Origin: CAYRGG01 sp964423745
GTDB taxonomy: Bacteria > Pseudomonadota > Gammaproteobacteria > Competibacterales > Competibacteraceae
Direction of reading: 5' to 3'
Length of the DNA: 45,831 nucleotides
Assembly: GCA_964423745.1 (NCBI GenBank)
Contig: CAYRGG010000034.1
Coordinates: 1-45,831 of the forward strand
The notes beneath the pieces were generated by a model. It was not told the DNA's origin. It searched no databases and saw only the letters and a list, made by a program, of their open reading frames with translations. Of this stretch, positions 43,994 to 45,831 are shown piece after piece (within the stretch, counting starts at the first letter, position 1; every line of letters begins with the position of its first letter). Both the position numbers and the translations under genes were made by a program.

Positions 43994-45831
43994 ATGGCAA
44001 ACGAGACGGTATTGGCAGACACCCGATACACCGATGTAGATCCCTTGGAAACCACCGAGTGGGTGGATGCGTTGGACGCCGTTCTTGAACGGGAAGGTCC
44101 AGAGCGGGCCCACTTTTTATTGGAACAGCTGCTCGACAAAGCGTATACAGGAGGCACGGAAATGCCCCTTAGCGCTAAGACCCCTTATATCAATACCATA
44201 CCGCCAGACTTGGAAGAATATACCCCTGGCGACCCGGCTATGGAATGGCGGATACGCTCCATTATCCGCTGGAATGCCTTAGCCATGGTGGTAAAAGCTA
44301 ATAAGGAAAGCTCGGAACTGGGCGGCCATATCGCCAGCTTCGCCTCCAGCGCTACCCTCTATGATGTGGGTTTTAACCATTTTTGGCATGCGCCATCTGA
44401 CCAGCACGGTGGAGATTTGGTGTTTTTTCAAGGCCATTCGGCGCCGGGTATCTATGCGAGGGCTTTTTTAGAAGGACGCATCCTTGAAGAGACCCTCAAC
44501 CATTTTCGTCGAGAAGTGGATGGAAACGGTCTTTCATCCTATCCACATCCGTGGTTGATGCCCGAGTTTTGGCAGTTTCCTACGGTGTCCATGGGGCTAG
44601 GGCCCATCATGGCCATCTATCAAGCCCGTTTTATGAAATATCTTAAAAAACGCGGTTTATTAGATACGGCAGATCGTAAAGTATGGACCTTTATGGGTGA
44701 TGGTGAAGTGGATGAACCCGAGTCCTTGGGTGCCATTGCCCTAGCGGCGCGGGAGAAACTGGATAATCTGATTTTTGTTGTTAACTGTAATTTGCAGCGC
44801 CTGGATGGTCCCGTGCGCGGGAATGGCAAAATCATCCAAGAATTAGAAGGGAATTTCCGGGGCGCGGGTTGGAACGTCATCAAAGTGATCTGGGGGTCTT
44901 ACTGGGACCCGCTGCTGGCCCAGGATCGCAAAGGCTTATTAAGGCAACGCATGGATGAATGTGTCGATGGGGAATATCAGCTCTTCAAAGCCCGTGGCGG
45001 CGCCTATACCCGGGAACATTTTTTTGGTAAGTATCCCGAACTGCGGGAAATGGTGAGTCACCTTTCCGACGATGATATTTGGCGTCTCAACCGCGGTGGT
45101 CACGATCCCCATAAAATCTATGCTGCCTACGCAGCGGCTGTCAAACATACCGGCCAGCCCACGGTGATTCTCGCTAAGACCGTCAAGGGTTATGGCATGG
45201 GTATTGCCGGGGAAGGGCAAAATATCACCCATTCTCAGAAAAAGATGGGCTATGATGCGTTAAAAGATTTTCGCGATCGTTTTCAAATTCCCATCAGCGA
45301 TGACGATCTGGCCGATGCGCCTTTTTATAAGCCGGCCGACGACAGTCCAGAAATTCAATACCTCAAAGATCGCCGTAGCGCTCTAGGGGGCTATTTGCCC
45401 CAGCGGCGGGTGACGGCTGAACCCCGTCAAGTCCCAGAATTGTCCGCCTTTGAGTCTCTTCTCAAAGACAGCGGTGACCGAGAGCTGTCTACTACTATGG
45501 CCTTTGTGCGTTTGCTAACTAGCCTCTGTCGGGATCGTCAGATAGGCAAATACGTGGTGCCCATAGTGGCCGATGAGGCGCGCACTTTCGGTATGGAAGG
45601 TTTATTTCGGCAACTGGTCATCTACGCGCCGGAGGGGCAACTTTATCAACCCCATGATTCTGACCAGTTGTTGTCCTACAAAGAATCTGAAAGCGGGCAG
45701 ATTCTGCAAGAGGGTATCAACGAAGCGGGATCTATCTCTTCCTGGATAGCAGCCGGCACTGCCTATGCTAATCACGGTGTCAACATGGTGCCGTTTTATA
45801 TCTTTTATTCCATGTTTGGTTTTCAGCGTAT
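43994..45831 (+). CDS. aceE: Pyruvate dehydrogenase E1 component, homodimeric type, cut by window edge
   Basis: AceE decarboxylates pyruvate on thiamine diphosphate and passes the acetyl group to E2 lipoyl domains. The 612 visible codons (no stop before the edge) contain EWRIRSIIRWNALAMV, GGHIASFASSATLYDVGFNHF, PHPWLMPEFWQFPTVSMGLG, the ThDP/Mg motif GDGEVDEPESLG..NCNLQRLDGPV, AKTVKGYGMG and VADEARTFGMEGLFRQ, as in E. coli AceE (887 aa). The ATG at 43994 follows GAGGA. E2/E3 genes are presumably just outside the window. Confidence 0.96.
   Translation, partial: MANETVLADTRYTDVDPLETTEWVDALDAVLEREGPERAHFLLEQLLDKAYTGGTEMPLSAKTPYINTIPPDLEEYTPGDPAMEWRIRSIIRWNALAMVVKANKESSELGGHIASFASSATLYDVGFNHFWHAPSDQHGGDLVFFQGHSAPGIYARAFLEGRILEETLNHFRREVDGNGLSSYPHPWLMPEFWQFPTVSMGLGPIMAIYQARFMKYLKKRGLLDTADRKVWTFMGDGEVDEPESLGAIALAAREKLDNLIFVVNCNLQRLDGPVRGNGKIIQELEGNFRGAGWNVIKVIWGSYWDPLLAQDRKGLLRQRMDECVDGEYQLFKARGGAYTREHFFGKYPELREMVSHLSDDDIWRLNRGGHDPHKIYAAYAAAVKHTGQPTVILAKTVKGYGMGIAGEGQNITHSQKKMGYDALKDFRDRFQIPISDDDLADAPFYKPADDSPEIQYLKDRRSALGGYLPQRRVTAEPRQVPELSAFESLLKDSGDRELSTTMAFVRLLTSLCRDRQIGKYVVPIVADEARTFGMEGLFRQLVIYAPEGQLYQPHDSDQLLSYKESESGQILQEGINEAGSISSWIAAGTAYANHGVNMVPFYIFYSMFGFQR

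Overview
This window is chromosomal DNA from a gammaproteobacterium. The evidence is a set of gammaproteobacterial housekeeping genes in familiar order (hslV-hslU-DUF971-ubiE-ubiJ-ubiB, a homodimeric-type aceE, ppc, pgi, gpmA-ctpA). A respiratory formate dehydrogenase and a stand-alone class II DAHP synthase suggest an environmental, perhaps chemolithotrophic or C1-using lineage; I cannot name the genus. No rRNA, tRNA or CRISPR array was recognised. Both edges cut genes: the formate dehydrogenase alpha subunit lacks its N terminus and aceE lacks its C-terminal part.

Layout. 1-4439: formate dehydrogenase operon (alpha with active-site Cys, four-cluster beta, a small lipoprotein, cytochrome b gamma). 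4440-8195: accessory segment with a 143-bp palindromic element, a Uma2-nuclease remnant, an unrecognised 571-aa protein whose 3' half is AT-rich and is followed 4 bp later by a lipoprotein related to it, a decayed minus-strand ORF and a small orphan gene. 8163-11133 (minus): nickel-pincer cofactor genes larC-larE-larB, with larC fused by an apparent deletion to the stump of a TAT-exported DUF362 gene. 11421-14524: trmL, an IS4-type transposase remnant, lpxR and a zinc alcohol dehydrogenase. 14525-18207: AT-rich island with a 57-bp tandem repeat and two exopolysaccharide-type glycosyltransferases. 18208-24905 (minus): PBP5-like carboxypeptidase with SPOR domain, class II DAHP synthase, a short secretin-like exported protein and PEP carboxylase. 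25179-28948: pgi, a cytidylate-kinase-like protein and an iron alcohol dehydrogenase. 28994-32137 (minus): a very large Ser/Thr kinase with TPR-like, PEGA and MORN segments. 32869-34476: metallophosphoesterase and CDP-archaeol-synthase-like protein, convergent. 34960-37992: gpmA, ctpA, DJ-1 family gene. 38003-43526 (minus): ubiB, ubiJ, ubiE, DUF971, hslU, hslV. 43675-43800: a structured region that looks like a minus-strand small RNA. 43994 to end: aceE.

The candidates for something undescribed are (1) the 571-aa protein plus paralogous lipoprotein at 4945-7405, which has the composition and layout of a polymorphic-toxin/immunity locus without a recognisable toxin domain; (2) the putative small RNA upstream of hslV, with C-rich anti-Shine-Dalgarno loops and a strong terminator; (3) the kinase-TPR-PEGA-MORN protein; and (4) the DUF362/larC deletion junction. 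All assignments come from reading motifs by eye; no database search was run.
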